DNA from: JBHICC01 sp046759385
Lineage (GTDB): Bacteria > Pseudomonadota > Gammaproteobacteria > Acidiferrobacterales > SPGG2
Direction: 5' to 3'
DNA length: 18,443 bases
Assembly (NCBI GenBank): GCA_046759385.1
Contig: JBHICC010000047.1
Location: 1-18,443 of the forward strand
The translations under genes and the position numbers were made by a program. The notes below the pieces were generated by a model. That model did no database searches. It was not told where the DNA came from and saw only the letters and a list, made by a program, of their open reading frames with translations. Below, piece by piece: positions 1 to 7,533 of this stretch (position 1 is its first letter; each line of letters starts with the position of its first letter).

Positions 1-91
1 ACCCCCGCCCCTACCTGGATCGCTCGGTGCAGGTGGCGGCGCCGAGTAAGAAGTAGCCGCACTCCCGGATCCAGCCCCTATTCCACCCTAC

Positions 92-121
92 TCGACACGC
101 CGGCGAAAACTGGCGTATACA
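92..121 (+). promoter_or_regulatory. Possible sigma-70 promoter of yggS
   Basis: TCGACA (92-97, five of six matches to TTGACA) and TATACA (116-121, four of six to TATAAT) are separated by 18 bp. The predicted transcription start falls within a base or two of the yggS ATG at 129, which would give a leaderless or nearly leaderless message. This fits the absence of a Shine-Dalgarno sequence before that ATG. It is a pattern match only. Confidence 0.35.
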
Positions 122-128
122 GTCGCGC

Positions 129-875
129 ATGATTCATCCAACGTCTACGCTGGAGGCGCGAACGGCCGATATCGCCGACAACCTTGAGCGCGTTAGACAC
201 GCAATCAGTGACGCGGCAGCGGCTGCCGGCCGTAATCCGCGTGACGTGCGACTGATCGCGGTGTCGAAGACCATGCCGGCCGTGAACGTCGAGGCCGCTG
301 CGTGTGCTGGCCAGATCGAGTTCGGCGAGAACACGATGCAGGACGCTCTTACTAAGATCCCTGTCTTGCGCAAACGGGGATTGACTTGGCATTTCATCGG
401 CCACCTCCAAACCAACAAAGTGAAATTCGTTCCCGGTCATTTCGCGTGGGTGCACTCCGTTGATCGCCTTACACTGGCACAAAAGCTCTCCCTTGCCTGT
501 GAGCGCGCCGGCGCTCGGCTGAATACGCTTGTTCAGGTGAATGTAACGGGCGACCCAAACAAGCATGGCATCGCGCCCAAATCCACGCCTGCGTTCATTG
601 ACCAATTGATTGATGCCAACCTCCCGGCGCTAGAGTTATGCGGGTTAATGACCATGGGTCCGTATCAGGCAGACGAGCACGCGCTTCAAGGTTGCTTCGC
701 CCGCTTGCGAACTTTGTTTGAAGAATGTCGCGGGCGGCTTTCGCTACCCAAGTTCACCGAACTCTCGATGGGGATGACCGACGACTTTCGCATCGCCATT
801 GCTGAAGGTGCGACCATGGTTCGCATTGGTACAGCCATCTTCGGCCATCGAGCCTATAAGACGCCTAAGACCTAA
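129..875 (+). CDS. yggS: YggS/PROSC family pyridoxal phosphate homeostasis protein
   Basis: This 248-residue protein belongs to the PLP-binding YggS/PLPBP family, a single-domain cytosolic relative of the alanine racemase barrel. The family binds PLP without known catalysis and keeps vitamin B6 and amino acid pools balanced. The PLP lysine is K47 in AVSKTMP. Family motifs follow: FGEN, HFIGHLQTNK (usually HFIGPLQSNK), and the phosphate-binding end LSMGMTDDFRIAIAEG followed by MVRIGTAIFG. Length is normal for the family (about 230-250). The ATG has no clear ribosome binding site, and a possible promoter places the transcript start almost on it. In many gammaproteobacteria yggS lies near pilT or proC; neither is visible here. 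The gene ends 76 bp before a convergent transporter. The family is certain, but the physiological role is known only in general terms. Confidence 0.95.
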   Translation: MIHPTSTLEARTADIADNLERVRHAISDAAAAAGRNPRDVRLIAVSKTMPAVNVEAAACAGQIEFGENTMQDALTKIPVLRKRGLTWHFIGHLQTNKVKFVPGHFAWVHSVDRLTLAQKLSLACERAGARLNTLVQVNVTGDPNKHGIAPKSTPAFIDQLIDANLPALELCGLMTMGPYQADEHALQGCFARLRTLFEECRGRLSLPKFTELSMGMTDDFRIAIAEGATMVRIGTAIFGHRAYKTPKT

Positions 876-910
876 ACGCGGAGCACGCAAAGGCGCAGGG
901 AGCGCGGAGA
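876..910. repeat. Short imperfect 9-mer tandem repeat tract
   Basis: Directly after the yggS stop there are four degenerate units: ACGCGGAGC, ACGCAAAGG, CGCAGGGA and GCGCGGAGA. They share a purine-rich ACGCrrAG core. Similar CGCAGAG-type tracts occur between genes in many proteobacterial genomes, to my recollection. No function can be assigned from the sequence. Confidence 0.5.
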
Positions 911-917
911 GAATTAA

Positions 918-950
918 TAACAAAAGCGAGCTCTGCGTCGAGTTCAGAGC
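918..950 (-). terminator. Likely intrinsic terminator of the DMT transporter gene
   Basis: A perfect 6-bp stem GCTCTG/CAGAGC (930-935 with 945-950) encloses a 9-nt loop and starts one base after the transporter stop codon. Read on the minus strand it is followed by TCGCTTTTGTT, a moderately T-rich tail (bases 918-929). On the plus strand there is no T tail, so it would mainly serve the minus-strand gene. Confidence 0.5.
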
Positions 951-951
951 G

Positions 952-1812
952 TCAAAGTCTGGCTGAGAAATAGGCGGCAATTACGATAAGCGCGCCACCA
1001 GCCCACTCGCGCAAGCTCATCGTCTCATCCGTCAACAATTGCTGGGAAATCGCGCCGGCGACAAGCTCAAACAGCAAAATCACAGCCGAACGATGCACGG
1101 GCATCTGGGTAACCCCATATAACACGAGCATTGTCATGACCAGTATGCCGAATCCTCCAAGGGCAACGCCTTGCAACATCGTCGCAGTACCCACGTTCGG
1201 CGTTGGCAAACCTAGGATACCGATCAGCAACGCCGCCACGACGATGACTCCAATCCAGCTGCTTGCGGATTTTGCGGCCACGGTGATTTGCTGGCCCTTG
1301 CGTACGAGAACGTTGGAGAAAGCGAAGGCGACCCCAGACGCGATGGCAAGCCAATCAGCATGGCCTTGGGGCCAAGGGACACCGAGAATAGGATTCCACA
1401 GCATTAGCAGCGCACCAGCCATCGCTACAACCAAGATAACCAGTGACAACGCTGAGACCCGCTCGTGCAGCATAGCCCAACCGAGAATCACAGCCCAAAA
1501 CGGTGAGAGATAAAACAGCAGCAGCACCCGCATCACATTGCCGTCGAGCACGGCCAGGATGAATGCGACGTTGGTGCACCCAGCGGCCATGGCCAAGGGA
1601 AGCAGTATCTTGCCGTGCGCACCAAACTCGCGAAAAGAACGTGCAGTGTAGGGAAGACTCGTGATTAGTGCTGCCGAGTAGACCACCAGCGTGAGCCAAG
1701 TGCCATACAGGCCCTGCGCTTCTAAAAGCCGCAGGGGGTACCAGATCACGCCCCAAAGTGTCGCACCTAGGAGCAGCGCCAAAACAGCGGGTGAAGAGAT
1801 TCTCTTAGACAA
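952..1812 (-). CDS. DMT superfamily transporter with two EamA domains
   Basis: This 286-residue, very hydrophobic protein has about ten predicted membrane segments arranged as two EamA repeats (roughly residues 8-140 and 150-285). The start of each repeat resembles the usual pattern: LLLGATLWGVIWYPLRLL near the N-terminus and ASGVAFAFSNVLVRKG mid-protein. EamA proteins of the drug/metabolite transporter superfamily act in the inner membrane and often export amino acids or other metabolites; the substrate cannot be told here. The start must be the TTG at 1812, because an in-frame TAG lies 21-24 bases upstream and no other good start follows soon after. No Shine-Dalgarno is visible, so expression may be weak. 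It diverges from dapD across a 140-bp gap and has no obvious functional partner. Confidence 0.88.
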   Translation of the reverse strand: MSKRISSPAVLALLLGATLWGVIWYPLRLLEAQGLYGTWLTLVVYSAALITSLPYTARSFREFGAHGKILLPLAMAAGCTNVAFILAVLDGNVMRVLLLFYLSPFWAVILGWAMLHERVSALSLVILVVAMAGALLMLWNPILGVPWPQGHADWLAIASGVAFAFSNVLVRKGQQITVAAKSASSWIGVIVVAALLIGILGLPTPNVGTATMLQGVALGGFGILVMTMLVLYGVTQMPVHRSAVILLFELVAGAISQQLLTDETMSLREWAGGALIVIAAYFSARL

Positions 1813-1952
1813 GCGTCTGGTACGTTTCTGATTCTAGTTGGGGCGCAGTACCGCAGCTGGCAGCACGGGCCGCACTCGGTTTCCTGTAGAATTCGGCAAG
1901 CCTGTCTTATAGCAAGATTCGGCCCATAGCAGAACGACTGGAGACAGCCCCC

Positions 1953-2774
1953 ATGAGTAACATCCAGCAGATCATCGATGAGGCTTTTGAGCGCCGGCAT
2001 GAACTCACTCCGCGGACCGTTGAAGCCCGGGTAAAAGACGCCGTATTGGAGGCGATCAACTTACTCGACAGTGGCCAGGCGCAGGTAGCCACAAAAAAGA
2101 ACGGCAGCTGGGTTGTCAACGAGTGGCTGAAAAAGGCCGTGTTGCTTCTTTTCAGGATTGAAGACAACACTTTGCTCAAAGGGGGATTTACCAATTACTA
2201 CGATAAGATTTCGTCCAAGTTCGCGGACTATAACTCACGCGGTTTCCGTGATGTCGGATTTCGCGTCGTGCCACCCGCGGTTGTGCGCCAGGGGGCTTAT
2301 GTGGCACCCGGCGTCGTGCTCATGCCGAGCTACGTTAATATCGGCGCGTACGTCGATGAAGGAACGATGGTAGACACGTGGGCGACCGTAGGTTCATGTG
2401 CTCGGATTGGCAAAAACGTTCACCTCTCTGGCGGTGTCGGTATCGGCGGCGTGCTAGAGCCAATCCAGGCTACGCCGACAATCATAGAGGACAGCTGTTT
2501 CATCGGGGCGCGCTCCGAGATCGTGGAAGGCGTAGTGGTGGGCGCCGGCTCGGTAATTTCCATGGGCGTCTACATCGGGCAGAGCACAAAGATTCTTGAT
2601 CGGGCAACCGGCGAAATTCTTTACGGCAGAGTGCCGCCAGGGGCTGTCGTCGTATCCGGCAACTTGCCTGCCAAGGATGGAAGCCATAGTCTCTATTGTG
2701 CAGTTATCGTTAAGCATGTCGACGAACAGACACGAAGTAAAGTGGGGATTAATGAATTATTGCGCGATCTGTGA
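1953..2774 (+). CDS. dapD: 2,3,4,5-tetrahydropyridine-2,6-dicarboxylate N-succinyltransferase
   Basis: This 273-residue protein matches DapD in length and content. The cytosolic enzyme transfers succinyl from succinyl-CoA to tetrahydrodipicolinate, the branch step of the succinylase route to meso-diaminopimelate and lysine. An N-terminal helical domain (about 1-95; HELTPRTVEARVKDAV and GSWVVNEWLKKAVLLLFR are recognisable) precedes a left-handed beta-helix built of hexapeptide repeats (about 100-240; GAYVDEGTMVDTWATVGSCA, then GGVGIGGVLEP and FIGARSEIVEGV). DapD works as a trimer. The ATG at 1953 has a GGAG nine bases upstream. dapE follows 52 bp later on the same strand, so the two probably form a small lysine/peptidoglycan operon. 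No arsC-like gene lies between them, unlike in some proteobacteria. Confidence 0.98.
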   Translation: MSNIQQIIDEAFERRHELTPRTVEARVKDAVLEAINLLDSGQAQVATKKNGSWVVNEWLKKAVLLLFRIEDNTLLKGGFTNYYDKISSKFADYNSRGFRDVGFRVVPPAVVRQGAYVAPGVVLMPSYVNIGAYVDEGTMVDTWATVGSCARIGKNVHLSGGVGIGGVLEPIQATPTIIEDSCFIGARSEIVEGVVVGAGSVISMGVYIGQSTKILDRATGEILYGRVPPGAVVVSGNLPAKDGSHSLYCAVIVKHVDEQTRSKVGINELLRDL

Positions 2775-2826
2775 AACGTGTCAGGAGTGAACCGCAACAG
2801 GCACCCGGAGCTAACGATCTAACGGT

Positions 2827-3960
2827 ATGCAAGAAAACAAGACCCTTGAACTGACTACAACTCTGGTCGGGCGTCCTTCGGTGACGCCGGACGACGCCGG
2901 TTGTCAGGATATTCTAGCCGAAAGGTTGGAAGCACTCGGCTTCCGTGCGCATCGCCTCCAGTTTGGCGATGTAAGTAACTTGTGGGCAGAACGAGGTGAA
3001 GGTAAGCCGTTGGTTGTGTTTGCGGGTCACACTGACGTCGTGCCACCGGGCCCATCTGAATTGTGGGACAGCGACCCGTTTGTGCCCGAAATCCGTGACG
3101 GCCATCTGTACGGGCGCGGTGCCGCGGACATGAAATCTTCGCTGGCGGCATTTGTTACCGCAGTAGAGGATTACATCGAACGAACGCCAGCGCACAAGGG
3201 CAGTATCGGATTTCTGATCACCTCCGATGAGGAAGGCGTAGCGCGTGACGGCACCCGCCGGATAGTGGATTGGCTGCGTGACCAGGGCAAACAGATCGAC
3301 TACTGTGTGGTGGGAGAACCGTCCTCGGTAGAAACCTTAGGCGATGAGATCAAGAACGGGCGCCGCGGCTCGCTGAACGGGGCGTTGGTCGTTCATGGCG
3401 TGCAGGGTCACGTCGCTTATCCGCATCAAGCGAAGAATCCCATCCACGTGGTAGCGCCGGTATTGGCCGAGCTGGTTGCCGCGGAATGGGACCAAGGGAC
3501 CGAGCAATTCCCACCAACGACGTTTCAGGTTTCAAACGTGCGCGCTGGCACTGGCGCCGACAACGTAATCCCGGCAAGTTTGGAGCTGGAGTTTAATCTG
3601 CGTTACTCGACCGCAGTAACTGAGGAGAGCTTGCAAGAGCGTATCGAAGCTCTGCTAGAGCGTCACGGACTCAGCTACACGTTGAACTGGCGCCATAGCG
3701 GCGCGCCTTTCTTGACTCCAGTCGGCGTGCTCATCGAGGCCATGCGCATGGCCATCCGAGATGAGCTCGGGCGTGACCCGATATTGTCGACCGCGGGAGG
3801 CACGTCGGACGCTCGATTTATTGCCCCCACCGGCGCCGAGGTTGTGGAGTTCGGCCCAATCAATCGCACGATTCACCACGCTAATGAGTGCGTCGCTGTC
3901 GCCGACTTGCCTCGGCTGGGGCGAATCTACGCCAAAGTGTTGGCGAAACTACTAAAATAA
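2827..3960 (+). CDS. dapE: Succinyl-diaminopimelate desuccinylase
   Basis: This 377-residue M20-family metallohydrolase removes succinate from N-succinyl-LL-diaminopimelate to give LL-diaminopimelate in the lysine/peptidoglycan pathway. All di-zinc ligands expected from the family are visible: H68 (AGHTDVVPPG), D101 (GRGAADMKSS), E136 (SDEEG), E164 (VVGEPSS) and H350 (RTIHHANE). The general base is E135 and the D70 of HTD is present. The dimerisation (lid) domain lies at about 180-290 (GRRGSLNG, GVQGHVAYPH). Positions are shifted by one residue relative to the H. influenzae enzyme as I recall it. There is no strong Shine-Dalgarno at usual spacing (GGAG lies about 16 bases upstream), so translation may depend partly on dapD upstream. 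Confidence 0.98.
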   Translation: MQENKTLELTTTLVGRPSVTPDDAGCQDILAERLEALGFRAHRLQFGDVSNLWAERGEGKPLVVFAGHTDVVPPGPSELWDSDPFVPEIRDGHLYGRGAADMKSSLAAFVTAVEDYIERTPAHKGSIGFLITSDEEGVARDGTRRIVDWLRDQGKQIDYCVVGEPSSVETLGDEIKNGRRGSLNGALVVHGVQGHVAYPHQAKNPIHVVAPVLAELVAAEWDQGTEQFPPTTFQVSNVRAGTGADNVIPASLELEFNLRYSTAVTEESLQERIEALLERHGLSYTLNWRHSGAPFLTPVGVLIEAMRMAIRDELGRDPILSTAGGTSDARFIAPTGAEVVEFGPINRTIHHANECVAVADLPRLGRIYAKVLAKLLK

Positions 3961-4120
3961 GGCAAGAAGTCTACTGTTTATTCAAGAAGTTATATCTTCT
4001 TCCTCGAGTTAATTCTCACGCCGAAAAAGCGCGTTCCCGCCGCACGGAGTCTCGGCGAGCTGACTATAATAACACTCAAAACCGCAAACAGACCGCATTC
4101 GCCCAGACAATCAAACCCGG
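3961..4120. other. Intergenic region between dapE and the kinase gene
   Basis: This is the longest gene-free stretch in the window (160 bp). It holds a weak AAGAAG/CTTCTT hairpin (3984-4001, 6-nt loop) just after dapE, without a T tail. A perfect TATAAT at 4065-4070 probably belongs to a promoter for the kinase operon. No small ORF or RNA gene was recognised. Confidence 0.6.
4042..4070 (+). promoter_or_regulatory. Possible promoter of the kinase-phosphatase-FHA operon
   Basis: A consensus TATAAT lies at 4065-4070, about 50 bases before the kinase ATG. The region 17 bp upstream (GCACGG) is a poor -35 element. Either the promoter needs an activator or the match is fortuitous. Confidence 0.4.
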
Positions 4121-6646
4121 ATGTTAAAGCGAGACTGGTTTATAGCCCTAATCATCTCCTTAGCATTCGCCGCTGCCACCCTGCTCGGCGCTCCATTTCT
4201 GCAAAATATGGAGCGCTTGGCTTATGACACCGGCGTAGCATTGACTGAAAGGGATCTGGGGGCCACCGACAAAATCGCTATTGTGGCGATCGATGACGAA
4301 AGCATCGAGCAAATTGGGCGCTGGCCATGGCCACGCCACGTGCTGGCACAGATAATCGCGTGGCTAGGCGAGGCTGAAGCCAAAGTTATCGGACTACAGA
4401 TATTCCTCAGCGAACCACAGACCGACCCCGGCCTTGTCTATTTTCAGGAGCTACGAGACTACATGGCACGGGCAAAGTTCCCGGCCTCGGCCCGTAGGCA
4501 GACGCAAGGCGTTCTCAAACTGATCGATCGTGCAGAACAAAAGCTCGATGCCGACGGCATACTAGCAAAAGCGCTGCCGCGAGCCGGAAACGTTTACATG
4601 CCGATGTTCTTCAGCTTAGAAACGCCACTCGGCAAGCCGGATGAGCCCTTACCTGAGTTTATAAAACGCAATCGGCTGACTAAGATAGTCGAGCGCCCAG
4701 AAGTATTGGCTATCCCATTCGAAACCGATGCGGTGCTTTACCCGCTCCCGGTTTTCGGCACTCACACAGCGGGAATAGGACACAATAACCTGCCCACAGA
4801 TCCTGACGGCGGTATACGCAAAGCCACGCTTGTCCTTAAATACTATGGAGACTACTACCCTTCTCTCGCTCTGTTACTGGCAGCACGTAGCTTGAATCTA
4901 AAACCGGAAGACATAACTGTCTTTCTCGGCCAAGGCGTGAAATTAGGCCGTTTGGAGATCGGCACGGATCAATTCATGCAGATGCTTACCGGTTTTTACG
5001 CGCCTATTGATGGCGAGTCGCCCTTTGCCATCTACTCCTTCAATGATGTGCGAACGGGCCATATTCCAGCATCGTCCTTCAAAGACAAGACTGTGCTAGT
5101 CGGACCGACCGCGCTAGGCGTGGGTAGCACCCACCTAACCCCAATCTCCCCAAACATGTCAGGTGCCGAGCTGACTGCCAATATTATCGCGAGTATTCGC
5201 AATCAGGATTTTTATACCCAGCCCGAATGGGCGAACTGGGCACGCGCCGCTATCTTCCTAGCGATCGCGGCCTACCTGATGTTTACATTGCCGCGCTTGG
5301 CCGCCGGCGTTGCTGCTGGCGTGTCATTGATCCTGTTCTTAGGCCTGCTCGGCAGCGAGGAATACCTGCTGATGAACGAACGGGTATGGCTCGAGAACGT
5401 GTCGCCCGCGCTGTTGTTGCTCGTCGGACATGTGGCGTTAACGACAAAGCGCTTCCTTATCACAGAACGACTCAAGCAGAGCGCAGAAACCGACTCCGCG
5501 CAAACTAACCGGATGTTGGGCTTGTCATTTCAATCCCAAGGCCAGTTGGATATGGCCATGGACAAGTTTCGTCGGCTGCCGATCGATAAATCGGTTCTAG
5601 AGCTCATGTACAACCTAGCGTTGGACTTCGAAAGGAAGCAACAATTCAACAAAGCGGTATCGGCTTACGATTATATCCTCGAGAACGACCCGAAATTCCG
5701 AGACACCGGCGAACGAAGGAAACGGGCCCAAGAGACTGAACGCACAGTCACACTCGGTTCACGCCGCATGACCACGACGGGCACCTTAATCCTCGACGGA
5801 GTGGATCAGAAACCCACCTTGGGTCGTTACGAGGTTGAGAAAGAAATCGGTAAAGGCGCGATGGGTACTGTCTATCTTGGGCGTGATCCCAAAATTAACC
5901 GCGTCGTGGCCATCAAGACCATGGCACTTTCCGAAGAGTTTGAAGATAAAGAACTCGACAAGGCCAAAGGGCGTTTTTTCCGAGAAGCGGAGACAGCGGG
6001 TCGATTGAGTCATCCCAACATCGTGACAATATACGACGCTGGCGAGGAACAGGATCTCGCCTACATCGCTATGGAGTTCCTTGAAGGCAAGGATCTAACC
6101 CATTACATCAAGTCCAAGGGGCGGCTACCCTCAAAGTTCGTCTTAAAGCTGGTCGGTCGCGTGGCCGACGCCCTGGACTATGCGCACAAGCAGGGCGTCG
6201 TACACCGGGATATCAAGCCGGCGAATATCATGTACAATGAAAAGGATCGGAGTGTTAAAGTCACGGACTTCGGCATCGCTCGGATCACGGCGTCCAGCCG
6301 CACTAAGACCGGTGTCATCTTGGGCACGCCGTCATACATGTCTCCGGAGCAGCTCGCGGGCAAAAAGGTAGACGGCCGGTCTGATTTGTTTTCTTTGGGC
6401 GTTACTATGTACGAGCTGCTTGCCGCCGAGCAGCCGTTCGGGGGGGAGACGATGGCGGCGCTCGTCTATCAGATTGCGAACAGTAAACATCCTGACATCA
6501 AGTCACAGTGTCCAGATCTCCCACCAGGTTTGGGACCGATCGTCGACAGGCTGCTTGAAAAGGATCCAGACAAAAGATTTCGCACCGGAAAAGAACTCAA
6601 GCTGGCTATTGCTAACTGCATGAATGGGCTCGTAGACCACGGGTAA
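4121..6646 (+). CDS. CHASE2-domain membrane receptor Ser/Thr protein kinase with TPR-like linker
   Basis: This 841-residue receptor kinase has an N-terminal membrane segment (about 7-25), a large extracytoplasmic CHASE2 sensor (about 30-365; IAIVAIDDESIEQIGRWPWP is the typical opening) and three membrane segments (about 373-390, 394-411, 425-441). A TPR-like helical linker (about 463-525, SQGQLDMAMDKFRRL and KQQFNKAVSAYDYILENDP) leads to a Hanks-type kinase domain (about 568-832). Catalytic elements are complete: glycine loop GKGAMGTV (577-584), K599, helix-C E622, HRD (695-697) with K699 and N702, DFG (716-718), and GTPSYMSPEQ closing the activation loop. An active kinase is therefore expected. 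CHASE2 is a periplasmic sensor of unknown ligands. No PASTA repeats are present. A PP2C phosphatase begins 5 bp downstream. The ATG has no clear ribosome binding site. Confidence 0.95.
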   Translation: MLKRDWFIALIISLAFAAATLLGAPFLQNMERLAYDTGVALTERDLGATDKIAIVAIDDESIEQIGRWPWPRHVLAQIIAWLGEAEAKVIGLQIFLSEPQTDPGLVYFQELRDYMARAKFPASARRQTQGVLKLIDRAEQKLDADGILAKALPRAGNVYMPMFFSLETPLGKPDEPLPEFIKRNRLTKIVERPEVLAIPFETDAVLYPLPVFGTHTAGIGHNNLPTDPDGGIRKATLVLKYYGDYYPSLALLLAARSLNLKPEDITVFLGQGVKLGRLEIGTDQFMQMLTGFYAPIDGESPFAIYSFNDVRTGHIPASSFKDKTVLVGPTALGVGSTHLTPISPNMSGAELTANIIASIRNQDFYTQPEWANWARAAIFLAIAAYLMFTLPRLAAGVAAGVSLILFLGLLGSEEYLLMNERVWLENVSPALLLLVGHVALTTKRFLITERLKQSAETDSAQTNRMLGLSFQSQGQLDMAMDKFRRLPIDKSVLELMYNLALDFERKQQFNKAVSAYDYILENDPKFRDTGERRKRAQETERTVTLGSRRMTTTGTLILDGVDQKPTLGRYEVEKEIGKGAMGTVYLGRDPKINRVVAIKTMALSEEFEDKELDKAKGRFFREAETAGRLSHPNIVTIYDAGEEQDLAYIAMEFLEGKDLTHYIKSKGRLPSKFVLKLVGRVADALDYAHKQGVVHRDIKPANIMYNEKDRSVKVTDFGIARITASSRTKTGVILGTPSYMSPEQLAGKKVDGRSDLFSLGVTMYELLAAEQPFGGETMAALVYQIANSKHPDIKSQCPDLPPGLGPIVDRLLEKDPDKRFRTGKELKLAIANCMNGLVDHG

Positions 6647-6651
6647 CGTCG

Positions 6652-7488
6652 ATGACCACTCTCGTCATAGGCAGCATGACGGACCCTGGGATGATCCGCC
6701 CGGACAACGAGGACCGTATCTCCACCACCCCAGAACTCGGACTGGCCGTGGTCGCGGACGGTATGGGGGGCCATCAAGCTGGCGAGGTGGCTAGTGGTAT
6801 GGCTGTTGACGTTGTGACGCGGCATGTACTTGACGCAGTGTCGCGTGAGGAGGATGAAGGTAAGAAGAAAAAGAAAGGTAGCGAGGAGCCCTCGCCCGAA
6901 TTCAAGGCTATCAACGAGGCAATAGCGCTTGCGAACTCAGCCATCTTCGAACTGGCACAGAGGAGCCCTGATTGCACGGGCATGGGCACGACTATAGTCC
7001 TGACGTTATTTTACGATGACAAAGTATGCGTGGGCCATGTCGGTGATTCACGGGTATACCGTTTCCGGGACGATAAGCTTGAGCCCTTAACCGAGGACCA
7101 CTCATTGGTCCAGGAACTTGTAAGTCGAGGGCTTATCACAGCGGAGGAGGCGCGTCACTCAGTAAACAAAAACTTGGTGACACGTGCCCTTGGCATCGAG
7201 GCGACCGTAGACTCAAATGTCATCGAATGCAAACTCAAGGATAAAGATGTCTATCTGTTGTGCTCAGACGGGTTAAACGATGTCCTGCCAGACGAGCTGA
7301 CCGCACAGATATTGAAAGATTGCGGCGAGGACCTTCAAGACGCCGCTGACCGAATGGTTAAAGAGGTCAACGCGAGGGGCGGACCCGATAACGTCTCCGT
7401 TGTTTTGGTTCGTACCGGCAAACGATTCGCTCGGGATAAACGTGCTATTAAGCAATTATCGCAAGACTCGAAGAGTACGGAAGCATAG
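6652..7488 (+). CDS. PP2C-family Ser/Thr protein phosphatase (Stp/PppA type)
   Basis: This 278-residue cytosolic metal-dependent phosphatase is expected to reverse phosphorylation by the adjacent kinase. PPM/PP2C motifs are in order: RPDNEDR (16-22), VADGMGGH (34-41, metal-binding D36), GMGTT (110-114), GHVGDSRVYR (128-137), CSDGLND (204-210, metal-binding D206) and GGPDN (243-247, metal-binding D246). All key acidic residues are kept. An insert of five lysines followed by acidic and proline residues (71-83) lies between the first conserved block and the helix before GMGTT. The C-terminal tail (about 255-278) is also basic and polar. It begins only 5 bp after the kinase stop, so the two are almost certainly co-translated; its own Shine-Dalgarno is weak (GGG 8 bases upstream). 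Confidence 0.96.
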   Translation: MTTLVIGSMTDPGMIRPDNEDRISTTPELGLAVVADGMGGHQAGEVASGMAVDVVTRHVLDAVSREEDEGKKKKKGSEEPSPEFKAINEAIALANSAIFELAQRSPDCTGMGTTIVLTLFYDDKVCVGHVGDSRVYRFRDDKLEPLTEDHSLVQELVSRGLITAEEARHSVNKNLVTRALGIEATVDSNVIECKLKDKDVYLLCSDGLNDVLPDELTAQILKDCGEDLQDAADRMVKEVNARGGPDNVSVVLVRTGKRFARDKRAIKQLSQDSKSTEA

Positions 7489-7533
7489 TATTGTACCCTG
7501 GCGTATTCATTGCAGGGATGGGTGGGTAAGGCA

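Noticed and set aside
3..56. Open frame from the window edge ending at TAG (54-56), perhaps the tail of an upstream gene
   Set aside because: Only 17 codons are visible and no family can be recognised; other frames are also open.
78..605. 175-codon minus-strand frame opposite yggS
   Set aside because: It is the antisense shadow of a well-supported gene and its translation shows no recognisable domain.
6859..6880. Programmed frameshift at the A-rich lysine run of the phosphatase
   Set aside because: The run is only AAAAAG, both flanks are in one frame, and the full catalytic domain is encoded without shifting.
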